Below, piece after piece: positions 27,658 through 35,826 of a stretch of 44,203 nucleotides of DNA. The first letter of the stretch is position 1, and each line of letters starts with the position of its first letter. Made by a program: the position numbers and the translations under genes. The notes under the pieces are model-generated. The model searched no databases, was not told the DNA's origin, and was given only the letters and a program-made list of their open reading frames with translations. Origin of the DNA: JADMII01 sp036278595. GTDB lineage: Bacteria > Chloroflexota > Dehalococcoidia > DSTF01 > JACRBR01. The stretch spans positions 1-44,203 of the forward strand of contig DASUKS010000265.1 of assembly GCA_036278595.1 (NCBI GenBank), read 5' to 3'.

Positions 27658-28191
27658 CTAGTGCGACGTCAGCGCCGCCTTCACCAGGACAACGACAACG
27701 GCGATCGAGAGCATCGCCGCACCGAAGAGCAGCGCGCGCAGTTGTCGGCTGCCGGCCATGCGCGCCGTCACGTACGAAAAGGTGCCGACGAACCCGGCCG
27801 TCATGTACTCGGCTACCGTAATCGCGGCTGAGTTGTCCAAGACGATGAACGGCACCGTCAGCGCGGCCGCGACGCAGACCGCCGCGGCCAGTTGAAGCCA
27901 GATGGCGCTCCAGTCGTGGCGGCTCAGTCTTCCGCCCCCAACAGCGCGGTTGGCGAGCTGAAAGGCGAAGATGTGGGCGGTCGTCAGCCCCAATGCCGCA
28001 CCCCAGAGCGCGCCCACTGCTTCCCGCGTGTCACCGCGTGTCTGGCTGAGCACCACAAGCTCGGCGGCCAGCACGAGCGAAACGTAGAGGCTCATCGTAA
28101 GTGCCTCGGACCACGCATGCTCTGCAGGGCTGCGTACGCTCCGAGGAGTGGCTCGATATGTCGATTCCACGGCTGACCGACGGTGATTCAT
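27658..28191 (-). CDS. Small integral membrane protein of unknown function
   Basis: 177 aa from the ATG at 28191; the longer frame is rejected because it overlaps the gene at 28199-28807 on the same strand. After a basic 35-residue start, about five hydrophobic segments follow (SLYVSLVLAAELVVLS, AVGALWGAALGLTTAHIFAF, IWLQLAAAVCVAAALTVPFI, AAITVAEYMTAGFVGTFSYV and LLFGAAMLSIAVVVVLVKAA). An H-F-LANR pattern after helix 2 resembles uncharacterised actinobacterial membrane proteins. It starts 7 bp after the stop of the upstream gene, so both belong to one unit. Confidence 0.7.
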   Translation of the reverse strand: MNHRRSAVESTYRATPRSVRSPAEHAWSEALTMSLYVSLVLAAELVVLSQTRGDTREAVGALWGAALGLTTAHIFAFQLANRAVGGGRLSRHDWSAIWLQLAAAVCVAAALTVPFIVLDNSAAITVAEYMTAGFVGTFSYVTARMAGSRQLRALLFGAAMLSIAVVVVLVKAALTSH

Positions 28192-28198
28192 GGCTCCG

Positions 28199-28807
28199 TC
28201 ATTGAAGGTGAATCGCGATCGCACCGTCTTCTTCGCCAACCCGTACCACCAACGACCGTGCGACAGTGCGAGCGTTATGCGCGAAGACCGCGATCTCGAT
28301 CGCATGCTCATGCTCACCCGCGAGCTCCGTCGTGAATCCGGGATCAAAGTCCGTATTGTCGAATGTTTCGATGTGCCATGGGCGGCACGCCGGCCGAAGC
28401 AGCACGTTGAGGAACTCCCGCTGGTCACGGCGAAGGTCAACGGCGTGGAACCCGAGCGCCCGTGGCGTCCCTGCCCATCGGAGCTGCAACGGATCGACGT
28501 CCGCCCTCAGCACGCCGCCCGTCTTCAGGCTGGTCATGCGCCCGATGCACCCGTGCGCCGTATCCCTGCCCGTATTTTCGACGCCGACACGCACCCAGAG
28601 CGCGCGTGTTCCATCGCGGATCGTTGCCTCCCGGCACCACGGCTCACGCTGCTCGAATGTGATGCGGATGCTCGGCCGCCCGAGCGCCTCGAACACGCGG
28701 AGCGACGCAAGCAGCGCCACGAGCGCGACGATAAACGTCGCGATCGCCGCAGCCCATGCCGAGACGGGACCCCAGACGAAGAGCAACACGTATGTCGATG
28801 CTACCAA
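28199..28807 (-). CDS. Membrane-anchored protein of unknown function
   Basis: 202 aa with a TTG start at 28807 (uncertain; a GTG six codons in is an alternative). One or two N-terminal helices (YVLLFVWGPVSAWAAAIATF and VALVALLASLRVFEAL) are followed by a cytosolic or extracytoplasmic beta-rich domain beginning RPSIRITFEQREPW, with the motif LWVRVGVENTGRDTAHGCIG, which resembles the single beta-sandwich found in many uncharacterised membrane-anchored proteins. It is immediately upstream of the small membrane protein at 27658-28191. Function unknown. Confidence 0.7.
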   Translation of the reverse strand: MVASTYVLLFVWGPVSAWAAAIATFIVALVALLASLRVFEALGRPSIRITFEQREPWCREATIRDGTRALWVRVGVENTGRDTAHGCIGRMTSLKTGGVLRADVDPLQLRWAGTPRALGFHAVDLRRDQREFLNVLLRPACRPWHIETFDNTDFDPGFTTELAGEHEHAIEIAVFAHNARTVARSLVVRVGEEDGAIAIHLQ

Positions 28808-28949
28808 CGCAGGGCGCCGTCACCGGTCACCAAACCTCGCACCCTTCGCGGCAGTTCTTGGGCATCGTGACCAACGATCGATGCGGCACGCAGTCGCGAG
28901 CGACGGCCGCGCAATCGTCATTCGCGGCAGCGCGTCGGAACTCGTTTGA

Positions 28950-28980
28950 AAACAGCACGGCCGGTCTCGCGGCCGGCCGT
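28950..28980 (-). terminator. Intrinsic terminator of tRNA-Trp
   Basis: ACGGCCGG (28957-28964) pairs perfectly with CCGGCCGT (28973-28980) around an 8-nt loop. On the minus strand the stem is followed by GCTGTTTTC. It starts 14 bp past the 3' end of the tRNA gene, so it should end the tRNA transcript. Confidence 0.75.
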
Positions 28981-28993
28981 AGATTCAGATCAG

Positions 28994-29069
28994 TGGCACG
29001 GGTGGAGGGACTCGAACCCCCGACCGGCGGTTTTGGAGACCGCTGCTCTTCCAGCTGAGCTACACCCGT
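28994..29069 (-). tRNA. trnW: tRNA-Trp (anticodon CCA)
   Basis: Read on the minus strand the gene folds as a complete cloverleaf: acceptor ACGGGTG/CACCCGT (7 bp), D-stem GCTC/GAGC, anticodon stem GCGGT/ACCGC with loop CTCCAAA (anticodon CCA, complement at 29034-29036), T-arm GGGGG-TTCGAGT-CCCTC. The discriminator base is G, as usual for tRNA-Trp, and the 3' CCA is encoded (28994-28996). It stands alone, with its own terminator; no secE or nusG lies downstream. Confidence 0.96.
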
Positions 29070-29194
29070 GCGCATCGGCAGTATAGGCGACGTGCGATGC
29101 TCGCCCAACGCGTCCGCAATGCGCAGCGAATCAGCCGCGCCGGGCGACGGCGGGCCTTGAGCGCGCTCGCTCCCGCCGTGCCGCATACTGCGCC

Positions 29195-30112
29195 ATGTCC
29201 CCGAAGAAGCGCCCGAACGCCGCCGCCGCCCGGCTGTCCGTGCTCGCCGCCACCGCCGACGACGAGACCATCGTCCGGACGGCGATAGAGCTGCTCGGCG
29301 CGCGCGATCGGCTCTCGCGAGAGGCCGCGCTCGATACGCTCCTCGCGCATCCGGACGCGAGCGCGCGCCCCATGCTGCGGTCGATGTTCTTCGACCTCGA
29401 CGAAGACGGGCTGAAGCGCGACCAAGGCGCCATCATGCGCATCGCGATCGTGCGCATCCTGCGCGCGCTCGGGGATGCGCGCGACGCCGATGTCGCGCTC
29501 GCCGCCTGCGATACGTACGAGATCGCGTTCGGCGAGGACATCGCAGCCTCCCTGCGGGCGCACGGGCTGATGCTGCTCGCCGACCTCGCACCGGACCGCT
29601 TTCCGTTCATCGCCGTCGAACATCTCGAGGACCGCGGCCCCAACGGCGAGCCGGCCAACACCGCATTCCAGCTCCTCGCGGGCAGCGGCAATCACGCCGC
29701 CATCTACCAGTGGCTCCTTGGCGCCAATCCTGCAGACCCGCTGATCGCCGGCGTGTTCGAGCTGCTGGCCGAAGGCCCGCCGGAGCCCGTCGAGCGCTAC
29801 GCCCGTCGCGCGCTCGCGGCCGCCACGCGCGAGGGCGGCGAAGCGCTCGCCACGGCTGTCGTCGAAGCTGTGATCCGGCTCGAGCTCGAGGCCTGCTACC
29901 CCGCGGTCGGCGGCCTCATGTCAGCGAAGATTTCCGACGAGCTCTACAACTATCTCGCCGTCCTGCTCGCATCGACGAACCGGTCGCCGCTGCTCGCCAT
30001 CCTCGAGGAGCAACTACGCCACGGCCGCCGCTCGAACATCATCGAAGCGGCCCTGCGCGTCCGCACGACGCCCGAGCAGGAAGCCATTCTGCGTCGTTGG
30101 GAGGAGCGCTGA
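29195..30112 (+). CDS. HEAT-like helical repeat protein of unknown function
   Basis: 305 aa, soluble, alanine- and leucine-rich. Paired helices repeat about every 35-40 residues (for example DETIVRTAIELLGARDRLSRE, MRIAIVRILRALGDARDADV and NTAFQLLAGSGNHAAIYQWL), consistent with HEAT-type alpha-solenoid scaffolds, which mediate protein contacts; no catalytic motif is visible. No Shine-Dalgarno sequence precedes the ATG; instead a CATACT hexamer lies 5 nt upstream, so a leaderless transcript is possible. It is convergent with the TrpD2-like gene, only 4 bp between stops. Confidence 0.75.
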   Translation: MSPKKRPNAAAARLSVLAATADDETIVRTAIELLGARDRLSREAALDTLLAHPDASARPMLRSMFFDLDEDGLKRDQGAIMRIAIVRILRALGDARDADVALAACDTYEIAFGEDIAASLRAHGLMLLADLAPDRFPFIAVEHLEDRGPNGEPANTAFQLLAGSGNHAAIYQWLLGANPADPLIAGVFELLAEGPPEPVERYARRALAAATREGGEALATAVVEAVIRLELEACYPAVGGLMSAKISDELYNYLAVLLASTNRSPLLAILEEQLRHGRRSNIIEAALRVRTTPEQEAILRRWEER

Positions 30113-30116
30113 TCGC

Positions 30117-31172
30117 CTAGCCGACTGCGCGCCACGCATCGAGCTTGCGCTGCGCCTCGCCGGATTCGAGCGAAGCGCGTGCACGCTCTATCGCCGAAGG
30201 TAGATCCGCTGCGCGGCCGGTGAGTTCGATGCGCAGCGCCGCGTTCAGCAGCACGAGGTCACGCTGCGGTGGCGTTGCGCTCCCGTCGAGCACGGCGAGC
30301 GTCATGCGTGCCGACCGCTCGGCATCACCCGGCGCGATGTCGGCGTCGGTCGCCGGCTGCAGCCCGAAGTCGCCCGGCTCGAGCCGCATCTCCGTCTGTC
30401 CGGCGGAAGCGTCGATCTCGATCACGCGCGTCCCGCGCGACGTCGTCGCATCCTCGTGGCCTTCCATGCCCTGCACCACCATCGTACGGAGCCATGGCAT
30501 GCCGGCGATCGTCGGCGCCAGGTGCTTCAGATACGGCATGTGCGCCACGCCGAGCAGGTGGTACGGCGCGTTGCCGAGGTCGTAGATCTTCTCGATGGCA
30601 TGAACCGGCGTACGCAGCCCGAGTTCGCGCCGGATCGGCAGCAGCGTGTGCAGCGAAGGCACGACCCGCGCCTGCCGCGCGTAGCCCAGCCCGCACGCCT
30701 CGATGCCGCGCTCGATCGCTTCGGGCTCGAGGTCTGTGTTCACGCCGAGCGCCCGCAGCACCTCGCCGATCGGCAGCCCCGCCTTCGGTCCGACATCGTG
30801 TTCGCCGTGCATGAGCACCGGCACCCCGGCCGCCGCCGCGACGATGCTCGCCGCCGGGCTCACGATGACGTGTTTCAACCGTCCGTCGTACGGGCTGCCG
30901 ACATCGAGCAGGCCCTCGACCTTCGGATGTAGCAGCCGCGCCCGTGCCCGCACCGCATCGATGTACCCGAGCAGCTCCTCCGGCGCCTCGCTGCGGTAGC
31001 GCTGCAGGACCAGCAGCGCTCCCACCTGCGCCGGCGTCGCCACGCCGTCGAGCATCGCGCCCATCGCTTCGCGCGCTTCCTCGCGCGTGAGATAGCGCCC
31101 ATTCGTCGGGCCCTGCCCGACCGCGAACACGAGGTGCCGGATCCCCACCTTCGGCCGTTGCTCCGTCGTCAC
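30117..31172 (-). CDS. TrpD2/YbiB-like protein (anthranilate phosphoribosyltransferase fold)
   Basis: 351 aa from a GTG at 31172; an ATG at 31202 is an alternative. The long upstream frame is antisense to the carboxylase and rejected. The N-terminal helical domain (LTREEAREAMGAMLDGVATPAQVGALLVLQRYRSEAPEEL) and the C-terminal glycosyltransferase-3 domain are those of the TrpD/PyNP fold. The catalytic loop of true TrpD, normally containing GTGGD, is replaced here by LDVGSPYDGR, and HGEHDVGPKAG follows, as in the TrpD2/YbiB branch, some members of which bind nucleic acid rather than make phosphoribosylanthranilate. No trp genes adjoin it, so it is probably not the biosynthetic enzyme. Confidence 0.8.
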   Translation of the reverse strand: MTTEQRPKVGIRHLVFAVGQGPTNGRYLTREEAREAMGAMLDGVATPAQVGALLVLQRYRSEAPEELLGYIDAVRARARLLHPKVEGLLDVGSPYDGRLKHVIVSPAASIVAAAAGVPVLMHGEHDVGPKAGLPIGEVLRALGVNTDLEPEAIERGIEACGLGYARQARVVPSLHTLLPIRRELGLRTPVHAIEKIYDLGNAPYHLLGVAHMPYLKHLAPTIAGMPWLRTMVVQGMEGHEDATTSRGTRVIEIDASAGQTEMRLEPGDFGLQPATDADIAPGDAERSARMTLAVLDGSATPPQRDLVLLNAALRIELTGRAADLPSAIERARASLESGEAQRKLDAWRAVG

Positions 31173-31331
31173 GATCGAAGTGTAACGACGCTGCCCGCAC
31201 ATCCGCCTTCCACGCCCACCGAGATTCACACAGCTTCGCCCACTCGCCCGTCCAGCCGTCAGCTTCCAGCCGCCGAACCAGATACGAGAATGGGCCCGCG
31301 GCATGCGATTCCCCGCGAGATTACCCTCTGC

Positions 31332-31337
31332 TACCAT
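31332..31337 (+). promoter_or_regulatory. Candidate -10 element of a leaderless acyl-CoA carboxylase transcript
   Basis: TACCAT, in the context CTCTGCTACCATCCGGGC, ends 6 nt before the ATG at 31344. The expected transcription start would coincide with the start codon, and no Shine-Dalgarno sequence is present. No good -35 hexamer is seen, so this is tentative. Confidence 0.4.
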
Positions 31338-31343
31338 CCGGGC

Positions 31344-32894
31344 ATGTCGAACGACGAACGCCTCAAACGACTCCTCCAGATGAAAGACCAGGCGCGCCTC
31401 GGCGGCGGCGCCCGGCGTATCGAAGCCCAGCACGAGCGCGGCAAGATGACCGCCCGCGAGCGGCTGGACATCCTGCTCGACCCCGGCACGTTCGAGGAGC
31501 TCGACCAGCTCGTTGTGCACCGCGCGACCGAGTTCGGCATCGACAAGCAGCACTACCTCGGCGACGCCGTCGTCACCGGCTACGGCAAGATCGATGGCCG
31601 CGGTGTCTTCGTGTTCTCGCAAGACTTCACCGTCTTCGGCGGCTCCCTGTCCGAAGCGATGGGCGAGAAGATGTCGAAGATCATGGACCTCGCGATGAAG
31701 ACCGGCGCACCTGTGATCGGCCTCAACGATGGCGGCGGCGCGCGCATCCAGGAGGGCGTCGCGAGCCTCGCCGGCTTCGGGGACGTCTTCCTGCGCAACA
31801 CGCTCGCCTCCGGCGTCATTCCGCAGATCTCGGCGATCATGGGACCGTGCGCGGGCGGCGCGGTGTACTCGCCGGCGCTCACCGACTTCATCTTTATGAC
31901 GCAGAACACGTCGCAGATGTTCATCACCGGCCCGGAGGTCATCAAGTCCGTGACCGGCGAAGACGTGACGCACGAAGAGCTCGGCGGCGCGATGGCGCAC
32001 GCTACCCGCAGCGGCGTCTGCCATTTCGCCATCGACAACGAAGAGGACACGCTGCTCGAGATCCGCCGGCTGCTCTCTTTCCTGCCGCTGAACAACATGG
32101 AAGACCCGCCGTTGATGGAGACCGGCGACGACGTGCACCGGCGCTCCGAGCGTCTGCTCGAGGTCGTGCCCGACGACGCGACGAAGAGCTACGACGTCCG
32201 CGAGGTCATCCACGACATCGTCGACGCCGGCGACTTCATGGAAGTGCATGCGCAGTGGGCGCAGAACATGGTCGTCGGCTTCGCGCGGCTCGCCGGGCGC
32301 ACGGTGGGAGTCGTCGCGAACCAGCCGCTCTACCTGGCCGGGGTGCTCGACATCGACTCCTCGCGTAAGGCGGCGCGCTTCGTGCGCTTCTGCGACGCAT
32401 TCAACATCCCGATCCTCACGCTCGTCGACGTCCCGGGCTTCCTGCCGGGCGTCGCGCAGGAGTACGGCGGCATCATCACCCACGGCGCCAAGCTCGTCTT
32501 CGCCTACTCGGAGGCCACCGTGCCGAAGGTGACCGTCATCCTGCGGAAGGCGTACGGGGGCGCGTACGACGCGATGGGCTCGAAGCACCTGGGCGCCGAC
32601 ATGAACTTCTCATGGCCGCAGGGTGAGATCGCCGTAGTCGGGCCGGAGCCCGCGGTGAACATCCTCTACCGTACGCGGCTGCAGGAGTCGGAGGACGCCG
32701 CCGGCGAGCGCGCGAAGCTCGTCGCCGGGTACGCCGACCGCTTCGCGAACCCGTACGTCGCCGCCTCCCGCGGGTATGTCGACGAGGTCATCGACCCCCG
32801 CGACACGCGCTTCAAGGTGATCCGCGCCCTCGAGATGCTGCGCACCAAGTCGGACGCCCTCCCCGCTAAGAAGCACAGCAACCTGCCGCTGTAG
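31344..32894 (+). CDS. Acyl-CoA carboxylase carboxyltransferase (beta) subunit, propionyl-CoA carboxylase type
   Basis: 516 aa from the ATG at 31344, the usual length of PccB/AccD-type carboxyltransferase subunits; the longer frame adds no family sequence. N-terminal half: IEAQHERGKMTARERLDILLDPGTFEEL and the acyl-CoA oxyanion-hole region (GDGGGARIQEGVASLAGFGD followed by SGVIPQISAIMGPCAGGAVY). C-terminal half: DVREVIHDIVDAGDFMEVHAQWA, PILTLVDVPGFLPGVAQEYGG and RKAYGGAYDAMGSKHLGAD. It transfers CO2 from carboxybiotin to acyl-CoA, likely propionyl-CoA. The biotin carboxylase/carrier alpha subunit is not in this window. Divergent from the TrpD2-like gene. Confidence 0.95.
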   Translation: MSNDERLKRLLQMKDQARLGGGARRIEAQHERGKMTARERLDILLDPGTFEELDQLVVHRATEFGIDKQHYLGDAVVTGYGKIDGRGVFVFSQDFTVFGGSLSEAMGEKMSKIMDLAMKTGAPVIGLNDGGGARIQEGVASLAGFGDVFLRNTLASGVIPQISAIMGPCAGGAVYSPALTDFIFMTQNTSQMFITGPEVIKSVTGEDVTHEELGGAMAHATRSGVCHFAIDNEEDTLLEIRRLLSFLPLNNMEDPPLMETGDDVHRRSERLLEVVPDDATKSYDVREVIHDIVDAGDFMEVHAQWAQNMVVGFARLAGRTVGVVANQPLYLAGVLDIDSSRKAARFVRFCDAFNIPILTLVDVPGFLPGVAQEYGGIITHGAKLVFAYSEATVPKVTVILRKAYGGAYDAMGSKHLGADMNFSWPQGEIAVVGPEPAVNILYRTRLQESEDAAGERAKLVAGYADRFANPYVAASRGYVDEVIDPRDTRFKVIRALEMLRTKSDALPAKKHSNLPL

Positions 32895-33014
32895 ACCTCG
32901 CGCACATCCCCGCTAAGGCGACTCGCGCGAGCAGTAACGGCGTAATTTAACTGCGTCTCTCGCATCCCGAAACGGTTGAGTTGTCGCGGCCGCCGCGCAA
33001 CCTGGCAGAGCGGT

Positions 33015-33980
33015 TCACGCAGGTCCGGCGGCCGCCGCTCGCGGCGTTCCGCGGCGATACACGAGGAGCAGGCTAATCGCGCCGAGCGCGATCGGGATCC
33101 ACAGATCGAAGAGCCGGAACGCAACGGTGATCGCGATCGCGTGCGGCGCGTCCACGCCAAACGAGATCAGCAGGAAGGTCATCGACGCCTCAACGAAGCC
33201 CAGCCCGGCAGGCGTGAATGCGATGATGCCGAACAGCAACGAGATCGCGTACACCGCCATCGCCGTCACGAACGACACGTCCGCATGCAGCGCCGCCGCG
33301 ATGATGAGGAGGATCACGGCGCTCAGGAGCTCGACAAGCAGCGCGAACACAAACGGAAGAAGGTAGCGCACCGGACGGGCCATGGCGGCCTGAAGTGTGC
33401 GGTGGAGCTCCACGCCTGCCTCGTGCGCCCGCGCGACGGGGATCACCGGCCCTCGGCCGATTCTCCGCGCGACAGCGTTCACCGGCGCACCGCCGAGCAG
33501 CATGAGCCGCTCGAGCCGCGAGGGTTGGCGCGCCACGAACCAGCCGCCGCAGACCACGCCGGCTCCCAGCGAGATCACCACGACGGCGCCAATCACCTCA
33601 ACCATGTGCAGCGATCCATGCACATAGAGCAGCACGAGCGTCGCCGCCAGCACCACGAAGTACGCCACATAGCCGAGGAAGTGCCGCATCAGGTACGCCA
33701 CACTCGACTCCTGCGCGGAGTACGTCTGTCCGCGCGACTCGCGCGCATACAGCGCGATCCCCGCCACACCACCGGTCTTCGACACCACGTTCACGAAGTG
33801 CGATGCAAGGCTCAGCGGGAGGAACCGCCGCAGCCGCGCGGGCAGCCCGGCGGCCCGGAACGTATGCATCATGAAGAGCGCGAGGGCGAGCACATAGACG
33901 GTCTCGACTGCGACCGCGATGAGCATGAACGGCCAGTACGCGCCCCGCACGAGCGAGATCACCTGCCGCGCGTCGCCCAT
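33015..33980 (-). CDS. YbhN/UPF0104-type flippase-like integral membrane protein
   Basis: 321 aa from the ATG at 33980, with about seven helices. The C-terminal segment LLFGIIAFTPAGLGFVEASM followed by AITVAFRLFDLWIPIALG is the hallmark of the lysylphosphatidylglycerol-synthase TM/UPF0104 family (YbhN, AglD), members of which are thought to move lipid-linked substrates. The start is doubtful: the same frame upstream reads FRFSPVHALWAALLAFAAVAGY, which would be the expected first helix, but no ATG, GTG or TTG occurs before the upstream stop; a CTG at 34064 is the only plausible start that includes it. Downstream on the same strand there is no gene; it is convergent with the carboxylase gene. 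Confidence 0.85.
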   Translation of the reverse strand: MGDARQVISLVRGAYWPFMLIAVAVETVYVLALALFMMHTFRAAGLPARLRRFLPLSLASHFVNVVSKTGGVAGIALYARESRGQTYSAQESSVAYLMRHFLGYVAYFVVLAATLVLLYVHGSLHMVEVIGAVVVISLGAGVVCGGWFVARQPSRLERLMLLGGAPVNAVARRIGRGPVIPVARAHEAGVELHRTLQAAMARPVRYLLPFVFALLVELLSAVILLIIAAALHADVSFVTAMAVYAISLLFGIIAFTPAGLGFVEASMTFLLISFGVDAPHAIAITVAFRLFDLWIPIALGAISLLLVYRRGTPRAAAAGPA

Positions 33981-34285
33981 CGCCGCGTAGCCGGCGACGG
34001 CGGCGAACGCGAGAAGCGCTGCCCAGAGCGCGTGTACCGGCGAAAACCGGAATCGGCCTCTCAGCCCCCCAGGGCCCGGGCCCGCCTCAGCTTGAAGAAC
34101 GTTACGAGTCAGCCAAGTTCACTGTCCTCATATGAGTGAGGATCCCTTTGGTTCATCGTAGCAGGTGAGGGCGAGCCGCATCACTACCCGGGGCCGTTGG
34201 TGCTGCCGTCGACGAGCGCGAGACGGGCGCCGGCCGGGGAGAGATCCGCTGCCCGTGACGCATCCAGGAGAGACCGCGGCGTCGG
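33981..34285. other. Gap between minus-strand genes (305 bp)
   Basis: Bases 33981-34064 appear to encode, on the minus strand, the missing first helix of the YbhN-type protein. The rest (34065-34285) contains the AT-richer sequence CATATGAGTGAGGATCCCTTTGG near 34129, which may hold that gene's promoter, and no other recognisable feature. Confidence 0.45.
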
Positions 34286-34744
34286 TTAGTCTGTGCGCCG
34301 CCAGGGCGCCCAGATAGCCACGAGGGCGACCACGGCGGCCGCGAACGACAGGAGCAGCGAGGCGCCGGCGCCTACCGCCAAGAGCAAGAGGAACAGCGCC
34401 GCGCCGCCAATCAGCCCGATCTCGAGGTTGCGCCCGGGCCAGCGCGCCCGCGTGAGCCGCGCCTGCTCGACGACCCAGTCGGCAAAGACATCGAGCACCC
34501 AGACGCCGGAGCCCTGCGCCTGCTGCAGGACGGCGGCCCCGCCCTGCACCTGCGGCCGCGGGGGCGCCGACTTCGGGTTCAACGTCGCATACGCCTCGTT
34601 GAGGCGTTCGATCTTCGCCGCCGCCTCGGGTGTATCACCGTTTGCCTGCGCGCCCCGGACCAGCCGCCAGTAGGCATCGGCGACCATGGCCCCGTCCGCG
34701 CTCGGGTGCAGGTTCAGAGTCTCGTAGGCCTGTGAACGGTCCAT
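34286..34744 (-). CDS. J-like domain membrane protein lacking the HPD motif
   Basis: 152 aa. Residues 1-60 resemble a DnaJ domain (SQAYETLNLHPSADGAMVADAYWRL, then IERLNEAYATLNPK), but the HPD tripeptide needed to stimulate Hsp70 ATPase is absent, the helix II-III loop reading GAQANGDTPEA. A linker and an amphipathic segment follow, then two closely spaced C-terminal helices (about 108-145, LEIGLIGGAALFLLLLAVGA and LLLSFAAAVVALVAIWA). A J-like protein without HPD is more likely an adaptor than a co-chaperone. It is divergent from the prenyltransferase gene across 86 bp. Confidence 0.75.
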   Translation of the reverse strand: MDRSQAYETLNLHPSADGAMVADAYWRLVRGAQANGDTPEAAAKIERLNEAYATLNPKSAPPRPQVQGGAAVLQQAQGSGVWVLDVFADWVVEQARLTRARWPGRNLEIGLIGGAALFLLLLAVGAGASLLLSFAAAVVALVAIWAPWRRTD

Positions 34745-34816
34745 CTGGCAACCTCTGAGAGAACTATCGGCACGGAGATACCAATCTTGCTGAGTGCCCG
34801 GCCCTTCGGACTGCGC

Positions 34817-34822
34817 TATGAT
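34817..34822 (+). promoter_or_regulatory. Candidate -10 element of the UbiA-type prenyltransferase gene
   Basis: TATGAT, close to the -10 consensus, ends 8 nt before the ATG at 34831. No Shine-Dalgarno sequence fits between them, so the transcript may be leaderless. The -35 element is not evident. Confidence 0.5.
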
Positions 34823-34830
34823 TCGGCATC

Positions 34831-35817
34831 ATGGCGAACGACGAGGTCGCGGTAGCGGCCCCCACCGCAGCGCTCGCCGACACGGTCGCGGCTGCCCGCC
34901 CGGCCCCGGGCGCCCTCCCCCAGCTTCGCTACCTGCTCCGCTCCATGCGGCCGCGCCAGTGGACGAAGAACGGCATCGTCTTCTTGGCCCTCATCTTCTC
35001 GGTCGGCCAGCAGTACCACCTGACCGACTCCTCGACGTTCATACCCAAGCTGCTGGAGTCGCTCGTCGCCTTCGCCTGCTTCGCGATGGTATCCAGCGCC
35101 GATTACCTCGTTAACGATATTCGCGACATCGAGCAGGACCGCGTCCACCCCCGCAAGTCGAAGCGCCCCATCGCGGCCGGGCTGCTCCCGGTGAGCACCG
35201 CCTGGACGGCCGCCGTGGTGCTGGCCGTGATCGGGAATGCGGCGGCGTTCGCACTCGATTGGCGGGTCGGGCTCGTCGTCTTCGCCTACACGGTGCTGAT
35301 GGTCGGCTACTCCTACGCCCTGAAGCACATGGTGCTGATCGACCTGATGGTGATCGCCACGGGCTTCGTGTTGCGCGCCATGGCGGGCGCGCTTGCGATC
35401 GATGTGCCCATCTCGCCGTGGCTCTACGTTGTGACGGCGCTGGGCGCGCTCTTCCTCGGCATCAACAAGCGGCGTGCGGAACTGGACCTGCTGCAGGACG
35501 GCGCCGGGAGCCACCGCAAGATCCTCGACGAGTACACGCCGGAGCTGCTCGACCAGATGGCCTCGACCGTGACGGCGGCGACGCTGATGGCGTACGGGCT
35601 CTACACGTTCACGGCCGAAGGCCTTCCATCCGACCATTCGATGATGCTGACGATTCCCTTCGTGCTGTACGGCATCTTCCGCTACCTCTACCTCGTGAAC
35701 GTGAAGAAGGAAGGCGGCAGCCCGGAAGAGGTGCTGCTCAAGGACATCCCCATCATTCTCTGCATCGTCGGCTGGGTGGCGACCGCCGGCATCGTCCTGC
35801 TCGTCGCCCGCGGCTAA
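34831..35817 (+). CDS. UbiA-family prenyltransferase, decaprenyl-phosphate phosphoribosyltransferase type
   Basis: 328 aa, with about eight to nine membrane helices after a 30-residue alanine-rich start. The segment LRYLLRSMRPRQWTKNGIVF and the first aspartate motif NDIRDIEQDRVHPRKSKRPIA (N95, D96, D99, D103) are those of decaprenyl-phosphate phosphoribose (DPPR) synthase and close relatives rather than of menaquinone or haem prenyltransferases. The second motif region reads YSYALKHMVLIDLMVIATGF, followed by INKRRAELDLL. The family couples a polyprenyl phosphate to phosphoribosyl pyrophosphate, giving precursors of cell-envelope arabinose. The oxidoreductase pair that epimerises DPPR is not in the window, so the final product is uncertain. 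A parS site lies 10 bp past the stop codon. Confidence 0.9.
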   Translation: MANDEVAVAAPTAALADTVAAARPAPGALPQLRYLLRSMRPRQWTKNGIVFLALIFSVGQQYHLTDSSTFIPKLLESLVAFACFAMVSSADYLVNDIRDIEQDRVHPRKSKRPIAAGLLPVSTAWTAAVVLAVIGNAAAFALDWRVGLVVFAYTVLMVGYSYALKHMVLIDLMVIATGFVLRAMAGALAIDVPISPWLYVVTALGALFLGINKRRAELDLLQDGAGSHRKILDEYTPELLDQMASTVTAATLMAYGLYTFTAEGLPSDHSMMLTIPFVLYGIFRYLYLVNVKKEGGSPEEVLLKDIPIILCIVGWVATAGIVLLVARG

Positions 35818-35826
35818 TCTCCTCAT

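Noticed and set aside
28994..29069. Alternative tRNA fold with acceptor GCACGGG/CCCGTGC
   Set aside because: That register misplaces the conserved TA at positions 8-9; shifting gives a perfect 7-bp acceptor, discriminator G and an encoded CCA.
31173..32588. N-terminal extension of the TrpD2-like frame to 823 aa
   Set aside because: It runs antisense through the acyl-CoA carboxylase gene and has shadow-type composition.
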